64,000 bases of DNA from Evansella clarkii (GTDB taxonomy: Bacteria; Bacillota; Bacilli; Bacillales; Salisediminibacteriaceae): the NCBI RefSeq assembly GCF_002019695.1, contig NZ_KV917376.1, positions 1,993,380 through 2,057,379 of the forward strand, given 5' to 3'. The position numbers were made by a program, and so were the translations under genes. Shown piece after piece: positions 32,793 through 42,501 of this stretch. The notes below the pieces were generated by a model. The model ran no database searches. It had not been told where the DNA came from and saw only the letters and a program-made list of their open reading frames with translations. Positions within the stretch are counted from its first letter, which is position 1. Every line of letters starts with the position of its first letter.

Positions 32793-33617
32793 ATGCGTAT
32801 ATTCAGGATTTTGAACAATAATGCGGTTGTCGTCGTAGACGGCCCGGAGGAAAAAATAGTTATGGGGAATGGTATTGCTTTTCAAAAAAGAAAGAATGAT
32901 ATCATTCCTAAAAATAAAATAGAAAAAATCTTTGTCCTGCATGGCAATTCATCAGAAAAGTTTCAGCAGCTGCTTGCAACTCTGCCCGAAAAGCATATTG
33001 AAATAGCAGAAAAGATTATAAGTTTTGCCGAGGGGCATCTGCAAGTTCCCTTAAATGACCATATTCATATCGCGCTCACAGACCACCTTTCTTTTGCCCT
33101 TGAAAGGCTGGGGCAAGGGATTCCTATAAAAAATAAACTGACACATGAAATTAAATTTCTTTATAAAAAAGAGTATGAAGTTGGTATCTGGGCGAAAGAA
33201 GAAATAAAAAAAGAGCTCGGAGTAGAAATTCCTGATGATGAAGCTGCTCACATCGCTCTCCATATTCATACCGCAAAAATTGATGCGCCGGCTATGGCTG
33301 AGACGATGAAAAGGGCAACGATTTTGCATGATTTCGTCAGGCTTATCGAGGAAGAGCTCAGCATAACAATCGATGAGGAAAGCATTAACTACCAGCGGCT
33401 GGTCACCCATTTACGATTTGCGCTCAATCGGATAGAAGAAGGAAGCGACTTTGAACCGATAGATGAAGATATGCTGTTACTCATCCAGACAAAATACGAC
33501 AGAGCATACAGCTGCGCAAAAAAATCAGCAGATTTATTGAAGGAGGAATATGGAATCGACTTTCCTGATTCTGAGAAAGCGTACATTGCTCTTCATTTGC
33601 AGCGGCTGATCAGTTAG
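32793..33617 (+). CDS. sacT: Transcription antiterminator, BglG/SacT family
   Basis: This 274-residue RNA-binding antiterminator is controlled by PTS phosphorylation. Residues 1-55 are the CAT RNA-binding domain (MRIFRILNNNAVVV, GNGIAFQKRKND). PRD1 (about 65-170) and PRD2 (about 175-274) carry the regulatory histidines in ALTDHLSFAL, AAHIALHIH and VTHLRFALNRI. A RAT site over a terminator lies 90 bases downstream, before the sucrose PTS gene, so it very likely opens that operon when sucrose is present. SacT and SacY types cannot be told apart here. Confidence 0.92.
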   Translation: MRIFRILNNNAVVVVDGPEEKIVMGNGIAFQKRKNDIIPKNKIEKIFVLHGNSSEKFQQLLATLPEKHIEIAEKIISFAEGHLQVPLNDHIHIALTDHLSFALERLGQGIPIKNKLTHEIKFLYKKEYEVGIWAKEEIKKELGVEIPDDEAAHIALHIHTAKIDAPAMAETMKRATILHDFVRLIEEELSITIDEESINYQRLVTHLRFALNRIEEGSDFEPIDEDMLLLIQTKYDRAYSCAKKSADLLKEEYGIDFPDSEKAYIALHLQRLIS

Positions 33618-33651
33618 TAAATCTCACCAGGATAAAATTTGTATATACCTG

Positions 33652-33680
33652 TTGACGACAACGCTTTCATAATGTAAACT
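33652..33680 (+). promoter_or_regulatory. Promoter of the sucrose operon with overlapping cre-like site
   Basis: TTGACG (33652-33657) and TAAACT (33675-33680) are 17 bases apart. CGACAACGCTTTCA (33656-33669) resembles a CcpA cre site with two mismatches inside the spacer, so glucose repression is plausible. Confidence 0.6.
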
Positions 33681-33705
33681 AAGGACAGTAAAAATTAATA
33701 GTGCG

Positions 33706-33812
33706 GGATTGTTACTGGTATAGCAGGCAAGACCTAAAATGTGTAAGGAGACATAGGCAGATCTCTATTTTGACCTACCTATGTGTACTTTATATATTTT
33801 AGGTCTTTTTTG
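33706..33812 (+). promoter_or_regulatory. RAT antiterminator overlapping a terminator
   Basis: The RNA at 33706-33738 (GGATTGTTACTGG, then AGCAGGCAAGACCTAAA) matches the ribonucleic antiterminator of sacB/sacPA/licT targets. Its 3' half (AAGACCTAAAAT, 33729-33740) also pairs with ATTTTAGGTCTT (33796-33807), forming a T-tailed terminator. Antiterminator bound to the RAT blocks that hairpin. The 5' portion of the long frame starting at 33781 lies in this leader and is not coding. Confidence 0.92.
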
Positions 33813-33864
33813 TTTTCTCCAGGGCAGTTCCCTTGAAAAATTCAACACAGGAGGAAACAAAACA

Positions 33865-35238
33865 ATGAATCATAAAGATGTTGCTGAACAGCTTGTACCT
33901 CTTTTAGGAGGAGAAGATAATATTCTCAGCGGTGCTCACTGCGCTACACGTCTTCGCCTTGTTATCGAAGATGAAGGCAAAGTGGACAAAGCCGCTATTG
34001 AAGAACTGGACGGAGTGAAGGGAGCCTTTTCCAGCTCAGGCCAGTTTCAGGTCATTTTCGGAACAGGAACAGTAAATAAAGTATTTACTCACTTTGCCCC
34101 TCTGGCTGGAATTAGCGAAGGAGATAAAGAAGCATCCGATGCTCATAAAGAAGCAGCGAATAAAAAAATGAATCCGTTTGCCCGATTTGCAAGAACACTT
34201 TCAAATATTTTTGTGCCAATAATTCCGGCGATTGTAGCTTCAGGTATGCTTATGGGGCTCCTTGGCCTGATGAATACTTACAACTGGGTGGATCCTGAAA
34301 GCGCCCTCTTTGTAATGCTGGATATGTTTTCATCGGCTGCATTTATTATTCTGCCAATATTAATCGGTTACAGTGCTGCGAAAGAATTTGGCGGAAATCC
34401 GTTTTTAGGAGCAGTTGTCGGGGGAATTATGGTTCATCCGGCTCTCCTGAATCCTTGGGGGCTTTCTGATGCACAGCCTGAGACGCTTGACTTTTTCGGA
34501 TTTGGTGTTGAAATGCTTGGATACCAGGGTACTGTGATTCCTGTATTACTGACTGTATACTTTATGTCTAAAATCGAAAAAGCATTGCGCAAGGTAATAC
34601 CAAATATAGTAGATCTGCTTCTGACTCCATTCTTAACTGTTGTTTTAACTGGTTTCTTTGCACTGTTAGTTATCGGGCCTCTTGGCAGGGCGCTTGGTAA
34701 CGGTATTACGGGAGCGCTTGGATTCCTCTATGATACGGCAGGACCGATTGCGGGTCTGATCTTTGGAGGATTGTACTCAACAATTGTTCTGACTGGTGTG
34801 CATCACAGCTTCCATGCAATCGAAGCGGAAATCCTTGCTCAGATCGGCGGAAACTATCTGCTCCCTATCTGGGCAATGGCGAACGTAGCGCAAGGTGGAG
34901 CTACATTAGCTGTTTTCACCAGAACAAAAAATAAGAAAACAAAAGAAGTTGCAATGCCAGCTGCTGTTTCTGCTTTCCTTGGTGTAACAGAGCCTGCAAT
35001 TTTCGGGGTTAACCTGAAACATCGCCGTCCGTTCATCGGCGCTGCTATCGGTGGTGCTCTCGGCGGGGCATATGTGGTCTTTACTCAGGTAATGGCTAAT
35101 GGTATAGGACTGACTGGTGTACCAATGTTTGCAATTGCACAGGATCCGTTAAATTACGGTATTGGATTCCTGATCGCTGTTGCAGGTGCTTTCGGGGCGA
35201 CTCTCTTATTAGGCTGGAAGGATGAGCCTAATAAATAA
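33865..35238 (+). CDS. scrA: PTS sucrose-specific EIIBC component
   Basis: This membrane permease imports and phosphorylates sucrose to sucrose-6-phosphate. The EIIB domain covers residues 1 to about 80, with the phospho-cysteine C26 (GAHCATRLR). The EIIC domain with about ten membrane spans follows, including GVTEPAIFGVNLK and HHSFHAIE. No EIIA domain is fused, so it must borrow one, as B. subtilis SacP does. ATG 33865 follows CAGGAGG; earlier in-frame sequence is leader. It is followed by fructokinase and hydrolase genes. Confidence 0.94.
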   Translation: MNHKDVAEQLVPLLGGEDNILSGAHCATRLRLVIEDEGKVDKAAIEELDGVKGAFSSSGQFQVIFGTGTVNKVFTHFAPLAGISEGDKEASDAHKEAANKKMNPFARFARTLSNIFVPIIPAIVASGMLMGLLGLMNTYNWVDPESALFVMLDMFSSAAFIILPILIGYSAAKEFGGNPFLGAVVGGIMVHPALLNPWGLSDAQPETLDFFGFGVEMLGYQGTVIPVLLTVYFMSKIEKALRKVIPNIVDLLLTPFLTVVLTGFFALLVIGPLGRALGNGITGALGFLYDTAGPIAGLIFGGLYSTIVLTGVHHSFHAIEAEILAQIGGNYLLPIWAMANVAQGGATLAVFTRTKNKKTKEVAMPAAVSAFLGVTEPAIFGVNLKHRRPFIGAAIGGALGGAYVVFTQVMANGIGLTGVPMFAIAQDPLNYGIGFLIAVAGAFGATLLLGWKDEPNK

Positions 35239-35358
35239 CTGAATTTTAACATGCAAATCCTCTGTCAGTGTGAAACTTCTGCTGGCAGGGATTTGTTTTT
35301 TGTATTTTCACCCTCATAGGTGATAATGATAGAAAACCTTATTTAGGAGGAATTTGTT

Positions 35359-36321
35359 TTGAAAAAAGGGATCATCTCTTTAGGAGAAGCACTAATAGAT
35401 TTCATTCCCCTTGACCAGGAAAATAATAATTACCAGAAGAGCCCGGGGGGAGCACCTGCTAATGTGGCAGTCGGCATTGCAAGGTTAGGGGCAAAGTCAG
35501 CTTTTATCGGAAAAGTGGGTAACGATGTTTTAGGGAAGTTTCTTAAGGAAACCCTTGCAAAATACAAGGTGAACACGGACCATATGTTTTTAACAGATGA
35601 TGTACGGACCGGTGTTGTATTTGTAACTAATACAGCTGATGGTGAACGAAGCTTCGATTTTTATATCAATCCCAGTGCGGACCGTTTCCTTCATGCTGAT
35701 GAGATTTCTGAGTCGGTTTTTAATGATAACAAGATCCTTCATTTTGGTTCCATTTCAATGATCAGCAGCCCCGCGAAAGAAGCTACCCAGCATGCAGTAC
35801 AGCTGGCTAAGCAAAAAGGGATGCTCGTATCCTATGATCCAAATCTTCGGTTAGGACTCTGGGAATCAGAAAATGAAGCCCGTGAGACGATTGTTTCTAT
35901 GCTGGACAAAACAGATTTCCTGAAAATATCAGAAGAAGAACTGGAATTTATCACTGGTGAACACTCTATTGAAAAAGGAGCAGACAAGCTAAAGGAATAT
36001 AACATACCTTTAATTGTTGTGACTTTGGGAGCGGAAGGAAGTTATGTTTTTACAGCGGAAGGTAAAGCACATGTGGACGCAATGGCTGTAAAAGCTGTTG
36101 ATACAACGGGAGCAGGCGATGCCTTTGTTTCCGGGATGCTTTATTCATTAAATGAATTTGAAGGAAGCATTCAATCGCTGACTATAGAAAACGCGGCAGA
36201 AATGGCTGAATTCGCTTCCGTCTCCGGAGCTCTTGCCGCGTCCACAAAGGGAGCTATGACAGCACTTCCCGGCCTTGAAGAAGTGAACGAACATCTCGAA
36301 AAGAAAGGGCGGCAGCAATAA
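35359..36321 (+). CDS. scrK: Fructokinase (PfkB family)
   Basis: This ribokinase-fold sugar kinase phosphorylates the fructose released from sucrose-6-phosphate. Motifs: the N-terminal GGAPANVAVGIARLG substrate region and the C-terminal catalytic DTTGAGDAFVSGM. The 320-residue length is typical. TTG 35359 follows AGGAGG. A gap of about 120 bases separates it from scrA, and the stop overlaps the scrB ATG by one base, so the two are coupled. Confidence 0.92.
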   Translation: MKKGIISLGEALIDFIPLDQENNNYQKSPGGAPANVAVGIARLGAKSAFIGKVGNDVLGKFLKETLAKYKVNTDHMFLTDDVRTGVVFVTNTADGERSFDFYINPSADRFLHADEISESVFNDNKILHFGSISMISSPAKEATQHAVQLAKQKGMLVSYDPNLRLGLWESENEARETIVSMLDKTDFLKISEEELEFITGEHSIEKGADKLKEYNIPLIVVTLGAEGSYVFTAEGKAHVDAMAVKAVDTTGAGDAFVSGMLYSLNEFEGSIQSLTIENAAEMAEFASVSGALAASTKGAMTALPGLEEVNEHLEKKGRQQ

Positions 36322-37775
36322 TGAATCGTGATGAACAATTAAGACGGGAAGCTGTAGAAACAGTTAACAAAAATAAACAGATAGCGGAGCAGGATCCGTA
36401 CCGGCTTCATTACCATATTATGCCCCCTGCTGGATTGCTCAACGATCCGAATGGGTTTATCCAGTTTGGAGGGAAGTACCATCTTTATTATCAGTGGATG
36501 CCCTTTAAAACAGATCATGGCGCTAAGTTCTGGGGCCATTATTCTTCCAGCGATCTTGTGAACTGGAAACATGAGGAGATTGCCTTAGCCCCTTCGGAAT
36601 GGTTTGAAAAGAATGGCTGCTATTCCGGAAGTGCAATAGAACGTGATGGGAAACTTTATGTTTTTTACACAGGAAATGTAAAGGATGAAGATGGGAACAG
36701 AGAAACATACCAATGCCTGGCAGTATCAGAGGACGGACTGCACTTTGATAAAAAAGGACCAGTTCTTGAACTGCCAAAAGGATACACAGCCCATTTCAGG
36801 GACCCTAAAGTCTGGAAGCAGGACGGAAAGTATTTTATGGTGGTAGGTGCTCAGACTGCTGATCTGAAAGGCGCTGCTGCTTTATTCAGTTCGGAAAACC
36901 TGACAGACTGGGAACATAAAGGAATTATTGCGGGTGGAGGCACAGGAAAACTTAAGAATTTCGGTTATATGTTCGAATGTCCCGATTTGTTCCGTCTTTC
37001 TGATAAAGATATTCTGATCTTTTCCCCGCAAGGCCTTGAAACAGAGGGGATGAAGTACCAAAATGTTTATCAGGCCGGATATGTAACTGGAGAATTCAAC
37101 CCTGAGACGGGGGAATATACCCATGGGGAATTTGATGAGCTTGACCGGGGATTTGATTTTTATGCGCCTCAGACAACAGAGGATATTACAGGAAGAAGGC
37201 TCTTGTTTGCCTGGATGAGCGTCCCCGACCAAAACGAGCAGGACCACCCTACTACAGATTATAAGTGGCTTCATAATATGACTCTCCCAAGAGAGCTGAC
37301 ATTGAATAACGGCAAAGTTTATCAGCAGCCGGTCCGGGAGCTGGAAGCATTAAGGGAAGGGGAGGCAGTGGAGTATACGGCTGAACTTAACAACGAAACT
37401 GTTGCCTTTAATGGCGTACTCGGGAAGGCAGTTGAATTACTGATCGAGGATATAGAGGTATCAGAAGGGTGGTTTGAAATCTCGATAAGGGGAAATGCCC
37501 GCCTCGTGTATTCTGCCAACGAAAAAATTCTTACTCTGGAGCGAAAGAGTTATACGAATGGAATTGTTGAGAAAAGACAATGCAAGCTTGCATTACTTAG
37601 CTCATTACGACTGTTTTTGGATACCTCATCTGCAGAAGTTTTCGTGAATGAAGGGGAAGAAACTTTTACAGCCCGTTTTTATCCTGATCCTGAAAACAAG
37701 GAGATGTCGTTCGGTGCTTCCCAAAAGACGAATTTCAAAATAAAAAAGTGGAATTTACAGAAAAAATTTATTTGA
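36321..37775 (+). CDS. scrB: Sucrose-6-phosphate hydrolase (GH32)
   Basis: This intracellular invertase-type hydrolase splits sucrose-6-phosphate to glucose-6-phosphate and fructose. The GH32 nucleophile motif is LLNDPNGFIQF, the RDP motif is in HFRDPKVW, and the acid/base EC motif is FECPDLF, followed by the C-terminal beta-sandwich. Length 484, no signal peptide. It completes the sucrose set of antiterminator, PTS, kinase and hydrolase. Confidence 0.96.
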   Translation: MNRDEQLRREAVETVNKNKQIAEQDPYRLHYHIMPPAGLLNDPNGFIQFGGKYHLYYQWMPFKTDHGAKFWGHYSSSDLVNWKHEEIALAPSEWFEKNGCYSGSAIERDGKLYVFYTGNVKDEDGNRETYQCLAVSEDGLHFDKKGPVLELPKGYTAHFRDPKVWKQDGKYFMVVGAQTADLKGAAALFSSENLTDWEHKGIIAGGGTGKLKNFGYMFECPDLFRLSDKDILIFSPQGLETEGMKYQNVYQAGYVTGEFNPETGEYTHGEFDELDRGFDFYAPQTTEDITGRRLLFAWMSVPDQNEQDHPTTDYKWLHNMTLPRELTLNNGKVYQQPVRELEALREGEAVEYTAELNNETVAFNGVLGKAVELLIEDIEVSEGWFEISIRGNARLVYSANEKILTLERKSYTNGIVEKRQCKLALLSSLRLFLDTSSAEVFVNEGEETFTARFYPDPENKEMSFGASQKTNFKIKKWNLQKKFI

Positions 37776-37799
37776 AAAAATGGTAAATTAGCAGCATAG

Positions 37800-37841
37800 C
37801 GAAGAAAGCGCTTTTCAGAATAGGAAAGTGCTTTTTCTGGC
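37800..37841 (+). terminator. Terminator of the sucrose operon
   Basis: GAAAGCGCTTTT pairs, with a G-U, to AAAGTGCTTTTTC across about nine bases (37805-37840). The 5' arm also resembles a cre site, but the hairpin is the simpler reading. The gap to 38119 otherwise holds only AT-rich sequence with possible promoter elements (TTGACT near 37981) and a TGTAAC motif near 37930. Confidence 0.7.
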
Positions 37842-38119
37842 GGTATAAGTGCATTTTTAACCTGATTAGCTAAAAAATACCAAGTTTCGACGGAGGTATT
37901 TAGTAAAAATTCTGTCGTTTTGAAATGAAACTGTAACATTTCTATAATATTTTTGTCATTTACCACTGATATACTACTAATTGACTATGTAAGTAGTCAG
38001 TATATATACATATAATATTAGTTTACTAATTTACCATACTGCTGCATTACTAAAACAGATATACATACATAATACATATTTTTTGCAGTACAGACGGTTT
38101 ATGGAAAGTGGGGAAGAAA

Positions 38120-39595
38120 GTGCTTAAAAAGAAACTATTAGCGTCAGGTTTAGTACTGCTGTTAGGAACGGGAACTTTATTCTCAGCTTCCTCTGTTTTT
38201 GCTGAATCCGTAGAAGACTTAGAGAACAGACAAAACGAGATACAGGAAGAGCGGACGGAAATACAGTCTGATTTATCAGAAGCTGAAGAAGAACTGGCTG
38301 AAGTATTAAACGAGATGGAAGATCTGAATGAACAGATCAAACGAGTGGAAGAAGCAATCGCCGATAACCAGGAGTTAATTGCAGAAACAAAAGAGGAAAT
38401 TGATGCTGCAGAAGAAGAGGTAGCAGAGCTTGAAGAGAATATTGAAGAACTTGTTGAAGAAATTGAAGCGAGAAATGAGCTTCTTAAAGAAAGAGCTTCA
38501 GCGTACCAGAAAAACGGGACAAGCATCGACTATCTGGAAGTAATTCTCGGATCACAGGATTTTGGCGATTTTCTTGAGAGGGTAATGTCTCTCTCCCAAA
38601 TTGCTAAAGCAGATGCAGATTTCCTTGAAAGACACCATGAACTAAAAACAGAGCTTGCTGAAAAACAGGAGTCTGTGGAAGGTAAACTGGCTGAACTGCA
38701 GGAAATGATGACGGAGCTAAAAGGAATGGAGCATCACCTCCTTGACCAGAAAAACCAGAACGATGAATTAATCAAAGAACTTGAGAAGAAAGAAAGACAG
38801 ACAGAACAACTAATGCAGCAGCTGATTGACAGGGACGGCGAACTTGCCGGACTTGAAGCTGATATTAGAGAAGAAATTGAGCAGGAAAGAGAACGAATCA
38901 GACAGGAAAGAGAACTTGAGAGACAAAGAGAACTTGAAAGAGAGCGTGAAGAAGAAGAACAGCGTCAGGCTGAAGAAGCGGCAGCAGCAGAAGCTGCTCA
39001 GGCGGCGGCCAGCTCTAATTCCAATTCTGGCAATGACTCATCATCAAGCTCTTCAAGTCAATCCCAGAGTTCTTCCGAATCCAGCAACAGCTCAAATAGT
39101 TCGTCGAATTCAAATTCCGGTACAAGCTCGGAGTCTGCCACTACTAAGACATCGTCCAGCAGCACTTCTTCAGGAAGCTCCTCGAGCTCAAGTGGAAGTG
39201 GCAGCGACAAAATTAATACTGTAATAAACGCGGGTAACCGTTATATTGGCAACTCTGTTTATGTATTTGGTGGCGGCCGTACAGATTACGATGTAAGAAA
39301 TGGAAGATTTGACTGTTCAGGTTTTACACGCTGGGCTTTCTCTCAGGCAGGAATCAGTCTTGGAGCGAGCACAGACCAGCAAAAGAACCAGGGGCGCAGG
39401 GTCTCATTCAGTGAAGCTAAACCAGGCGATCTTGTATTCTTTAATACTTATAAAACAGACGGTCATGTAGGCATATATCTTGGCGGAAACAAATTTATCG
39501 GATCACAGAGCTCTACGGGAGTAGCTGTGGCTGATATGTCCAGCGGTTACTGGGCGGAAACATTCAATGGCCGGGTAATGCGAATAATTGAATAG
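38120..39595 (+). CDS. Secreted NlpC/P60 D,L-endopeptidase with coiled coil (CwlO-like)
   Basis: This 491-residue cell-wall hydrolase should cut gamma-D-Glu-meso-DAP bonds. A signal peptide (cleavage after SSVFA, about residue 27) is followed by a long, highly charged coiled coil (about 30-290). Next come a Ser/Asn/Gly-rich linker (about 295-370) and an NlpC/P60 domain with the catalytic cysteine in RFDCSGFTRWAF and the histidine in DGHVGIYLGG. CwlO of B. subtilis has this layout and is activated through FtsEX. GTG 38120 after GGGGAAGAAA is preferred to GTG 38108. Confidence 0.92.
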   Translation: MLKKKLLASGLVLLLGTGTLFSASSVFAESVEDLENRQNEIQEERTEIQSDLSEAEEELAEVLNEMEDLNEQIKRVEEAIADNQELIAETKEEIDAAEEEVAELEENIEELVEEIEARNELLKERASAYQKNGTSIDYLEVILGSQDFGDFLERVMSLSQIAKADADFLERHHELKTELAEKQESVEGKLAELQEMMTELKGMEHHLLDQKNQNDELIKELEKKERQTEQLMQQLIDRDGELAGLEADIREEIEQERERIRQERELERQRELEREREEEEQRQAEEAAAAEAAQAAASSNSNSGNDSSSSSSSQSQSSSESSNSSNSSSNSNSGTSSESATTKTSSSSTSSGSSSSSSGSGSDKINTVINAGNRYIGNSVYVFGGGRTDYDVRNGRFDCSGFTRWAFSQAGISLGASTDQQKNQGRRVSFSEAKPGDLVFFNTYKTDGHVGIYLGGNKFIGSQSSTGVAVADMSSGYWAETFNGRVMRIIE

Positions 39596-39599
39596 CATT

Positions 39600-39634
39600 G
39601 AAAATCCTCTGCAATCCAGCAGAGGATTTTTTGT
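39600..39634 (+). terminator. Terminator after the CwlO-like gene
   Basis: AAAATCCTCTGC (39601-39612) pairs with GCAGAGGATTTT (39619-39630), then TT. Confidence 0.9.
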
Positions 39635-39649
39635 GCTTAAATAAATTCT

Positions 39650-39739
39650 TCACTTTATTTTGTTGATCATTGTTTTCTTAGCTCTTGAAATTGATGAAGT
39701 TAAAAGGACACTGAATAATACAGCTAATGTTTTCCCCAT
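39650..39739 (-). CDS. Possible 29-residue hydrophobic peptide
   Basis: A short minus-strand frame starts at 39739 after an AAGGCGGAG site. It encodes 29 residues: a hydrophobic N-terminal half (MGKTLAVLFSVLLTSS) and a basic tail (RAKKTMINKIK). The composition is that of a small membrane peptide. No homologue is recalled. It is offered only because it has a ribosome site and lies in a 480-base gap with no other gene. Confidence 0.3.
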   Translation of the reverse strand: MGKTLAVLFSVLLTSSISRAKKTMINKIK

Positions 39740-40003
39740 ACTGAGCTCCGCCTTTCGATACTTTTGCTTATGGAAAATAAGTTTCCTTAAGTAAACTTAT
39801 TTGTTGTATTATATACAATAAAATTACTTTTGTACCAATATTCAATTCTTCTCTATAAAACAATCTTTTGTTACAGAAAAATACAGGGTACAGTATGTGC
39901 TTGTTCAGGAAATGTGCTGATTTGTTGATGGTTGTATATACGTTCGACACCACAAAATACGAGAGATTATAAAATGCTTTTTGCTTTTTGTTAAATAAAA
40001 ATA

Positions 40004-40055
40004 TTGCATTTATTTTTGAATTAAACTACAATACAAATCGTAATAGTTACGATTT
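40004..40055 (+). promoter_or_regulatory. Promoter with Zur box
   Basis: TTGCAT (40004-40009) and TACAAT (40027-40032) have a 17-base spacer. Directly downstream, 40035-40055 is a perfect palindrome, AAATCGTAA-TAG-TTACGATTT, equal to the Bacillus Zur operator. Zinc-bound Zur should repress the oxidoreductase-GTPase operon. Confidence 0.93.
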
Positions 40056-40076
40056 AAGTAGCAAGGGGGAATTAAT

Positions 40077-41243
40077 TTGTTCGACTGGGTAATTATTGGG
40101 GGCGGGATACATGGCTGTACAGTAGCAAATTTTCTACTGAAGAACGGTAAAACAACGAGAGAGAAGCTGTTAATTATTGACCCGCATCCGGAACCAATGT
40201 ACGAATGGAGGAGAAACACAGAGAAAATAGGTATGGAGTTTCTACGTTCTCCTTCAGTCCACCACATTGATGTGGATCCTATGAGTCTCCATAACTACTC
40301 ATCACAATTAAAAGAGGAGAGAGGTTTTTACGGGCAGTATGACAGGCCCTCTCTGGATTTGTTTAACGAACACTGCAGCAAGGTTATTGAAAGTCAGGAA
40401 ATTTTAGAGTCTTGGCATACCGGTACAGTGGGGCAGGTAACGAAACTTGAAAATATATGGCTTATTCAAACAGAAGCAGGCAGGGAGATTTTATCCAGAA
40501 ATATAGTTATTGCTGTGAGCATTAACAGGCAGCTTTCGATTCCAGACTGGGCGGAACAATTTTATAGGGAAAAGAAAAATATGTACCATGTGTTTGAAGA
40601 AAGACTGGGAAAACTGGAGGATATTAAATTGCCTGCAGTGGTAATAGGCGGAGGAATAACCGCAGCTCACTCAGCTATTAAGCTTGCCGGACTGTTTCCC
40701 GGAGAGGTTACTTTGGTTAAAAGACATCCGTTCAGAGTGCACTCTTTTGATAGTGACCCTGGCTGGCTTGGGCCAAAGAAATTATCCTGTTATTCAAAGA
40801 TTGAGGATTACGATAAGCGCCGTGCATTAATTCAGAATGCCAGAAATAAAGGATCTATTCCGCGAGAGCTCTTCTGTAACATCAAACGGCTGACAAAAAA
40901 CAATAAACTGGCTGTAAGAGACGGGGAGGCAGTGCTTGCAGAAGAGAAAGCAGATAAAATAGTGCTCCATTTTAAAACCGGAGATGCGATAAAAGCAGGT
41001 ACAGTTATACTTGCTACTGGATTTAATCCTTCTCTCCCGGACAGAGGGTGGCTGCGTCAACTAATAAATGAGCAGCAGTTAAAATGCGCGAATTGTGGAT
41101 ATCCAATCGTAAAAAAGTCATTGGAATGGTGTGATCATTTATATGTGTCCGGTCCGCTGGCAGAACTGGAGATTGGGCCTGTGTCGAGAAATATAGCCGG
41201 TGCAAGAAAAGCTGCAGAAAGGATTGCAGCCAGTATAATCTAA
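40077..41243 (+). CDS. FAD/NAD(P)-binding oxidoreductase, Zur-regulated
   Basis: This 388-residue flavoprotein-like enzyme has an N-terminal Rossmann motif (IIGGGIHGC, residues 6-14), a second dinucleotide motif (VVIGGGITAAHSA, about 187-199), and a C-terminal ATGFNPS segment. A CANCG element near residue 340 could bind metal. The substrate is unknown. It starts at TTG 40077 after AAGGGGG. It lies under a Zur box and 24 bases before a COG0523 GTPase, so a role in zinc-limited growth is inferred. Confidence 0.8.
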   Translation: MFDWVIIGGGIHGCTVANFLLKNGKTTREKLLIIDPHPEPMYEWRRNTEKIGMEFLRSPSVHHIDVDPMSLHNYSSQLKEERGFYGQYDRPSLDLFNEHCSKVIESQEILESWHTGTVGQVTKLENIWLIQTEAGREILSRNIVIAVSINRQLSIPDWAEQFYREKKNMYHVFEERLGKLEDIKLPAVVIGGGITAAHSAIKLAGLFPGEVTLVKRHPFRVHSFDSDPGWLGPKKLSCYSKIEDYDKRRALIQNARNKGSIPRELFCNIKRLTKNNKLAVRDGEAVLAEEKADKIVLHFKTGDAIKAGTVILATGFNPSLPDRGWLRQLINEQQLKCANCGYPIVKKSLEWCDHLYVSGPLAELEIGPVSRNIAGARKAAERIAASII

Positions 41244-41266
41244 AAGAAATTTAAGGAGTTTTTAAT

Positions 41267-42451
41267 ATGGAAAACAGAGTGCCAGTAACAGTATTAAGCG
41301 GCTATTTAGGATCTGGTAAAACAACATTGCTTAACCATATACTCGCTAATAAAGAGAACAGGAAAGTTGCGGTAATTGTAAATGACATGAGTGAAATAAA
41401 TATAGATGCCTCAATGATAAAACAAGGTGGTTTTACCCGGACAGATGAAAAGCTGGTTGAACTGCAAAACGGATGTATCTGCTGTACCCTAAGAGAAGAC
41501 TTGATTCAGGAAGTGGAAAGGCTCGTACATTCTGGAAATATTGATTATATTGTCATTGAATCTACTGGGATTTCAGAACCTGTGCCTGTAGCCCAGTCAT
41601 TTACATATATCGATGAAGAGCTTGGAATTAATCTTCCTGAATTGTGCCGTCTAGACACAATGGTAACAGTCGTGGATGCTAACCGATTCTGGGAGGATTA
41701 TGCCTCCGGCGAATCACTGCTGGATCGTAAAGAGGCGAATGACGAAACTGATCAAAGAGAAGTTGTAGACCTGCTTATTGACCAGATTGAATTCGCAAAT
41801 GTTCTTATTCTGAACAAGACAGATTTAGTCGGGGCAGATGATGTGAAGGAGCTTAAAGCAGTACTGAGAAAATTTAATGCAGAGGCCTTAATCCTGGAAA
41901 GCAGCTTTTCTGAAATACCACTTGAAAAAATTATGGACACAAACCTGTTAGATTTTGAGAAATCGAGCCAGTCAGCTGGCTGGATTAAGGAATTAAATGA
42001 AGAACATATACCTGAAACAGATGAATACGGAATCAGTTCGTTTGTGTACAGAAGAAAGAGACCGTTTCACCCGGAAAGGTGGATGCAATGGCTGGAAGAC
42101 TGGCCCCGTGATGTTGTAAGAGCAAAAGGTTTTTTCTGGCTTGCCAGCCGGAATGACATGGCGGGCCTTCTTTCCCAGGCAGGATCTTCATTAACAATCC
42201 AGGCAGCTGGCGAGTGGGTTGCAGCGTATCCTGAAGAGGAAAGGGAACAGACATTAAGAGCAGAGCCGGAGCTCCTGGAAAAATGGGATCCAGTGTATGG
42301 TGACCGGACAACAGAGCTTGTAATGATCGGAATAGATATGAACGAGAAGGAAGTAGAAGCATCGCTTGATAAATGCCTTTTAACAGATGAAGAAATGGCT
42401 GAAAACTGGTCTGGTTTAAAAGATCCTCTGCCTGCTTTTACACATAGCTGA
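41267..42451 (+). CDS. COG0523 metallochaperone GTPase (YciC/ZagA-like)
   Basis: This 394-residue G3E-family GTPase has Walker A GYLGSGKT (residues 12-19), the metal-binding CICC at 70-73, and an ESTGISEP switch. The NKTD guanine motif (LNKTDLVG) and a C-terminal CobW domain follow. Zur-regulated members deliver zinc to key enzymes during zinc starvation (B. subtilis ZagA/YciC). It is the second gene of the Zur-boxed operon, followed by a strong terminator. Confidence 0.92.
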   Translation: MENRVPVTVLSGYLGSGKTTLLNHILANKENRKVAVIVNDMSEINIDASMIKQGGFTRTDEKLVELQNGCICCTLREDLIQEVERLVHSGNIDYIVIESTGISEPVPVAQSFTYIDEELGINLPELCRLDTMVTVVDANRFWEDYASGESLLDRKEANDETDQREVVDLLIDQIEFANVLILNKTDLVGADDVKELKAVLRKFNAEALILESSFSEIPLEKIMDTNLLDFEKSSQSAGWIKELNEEHIPETDEYGISSFVYRRKRPFHPERWMQWLEDWPRDVVRAKGFFWLASRNDMAGLLSQAGSSLTIQAAGEWVAAYPEEEREQTLRAEPELLEKWDPVYGDRTTELVMIGIDMNEKEVEASLDKCLLTDEEMAENWSGLKDPLPAFTHS

Positions 42452-42456
42452 AAAGA

Positions 42457-42496
42457 AAAGAACTCCTGAGGTGTCCTCCACCCTCAGGAGTTCTTT
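42457..42496. terminator. Convergent terminator
   Basis: AAAGAACTCCTGAGG (42457-42471) pairs perfectly with CCTCAGGAGTTCTTT (42482-42496). It can serve both the GTPase gene and the converging His-rich gene. Confidence 0.9.
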
Positions 42497-42501
42497 ATTA
42501 A

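Noticed and set aside
33781-33864. N-terminal 28 residues of a longer EIIBC frame
   Set aside because: These bases lie in the RAT/terminator leader, and a strong ribosome site marks ATG 33865.
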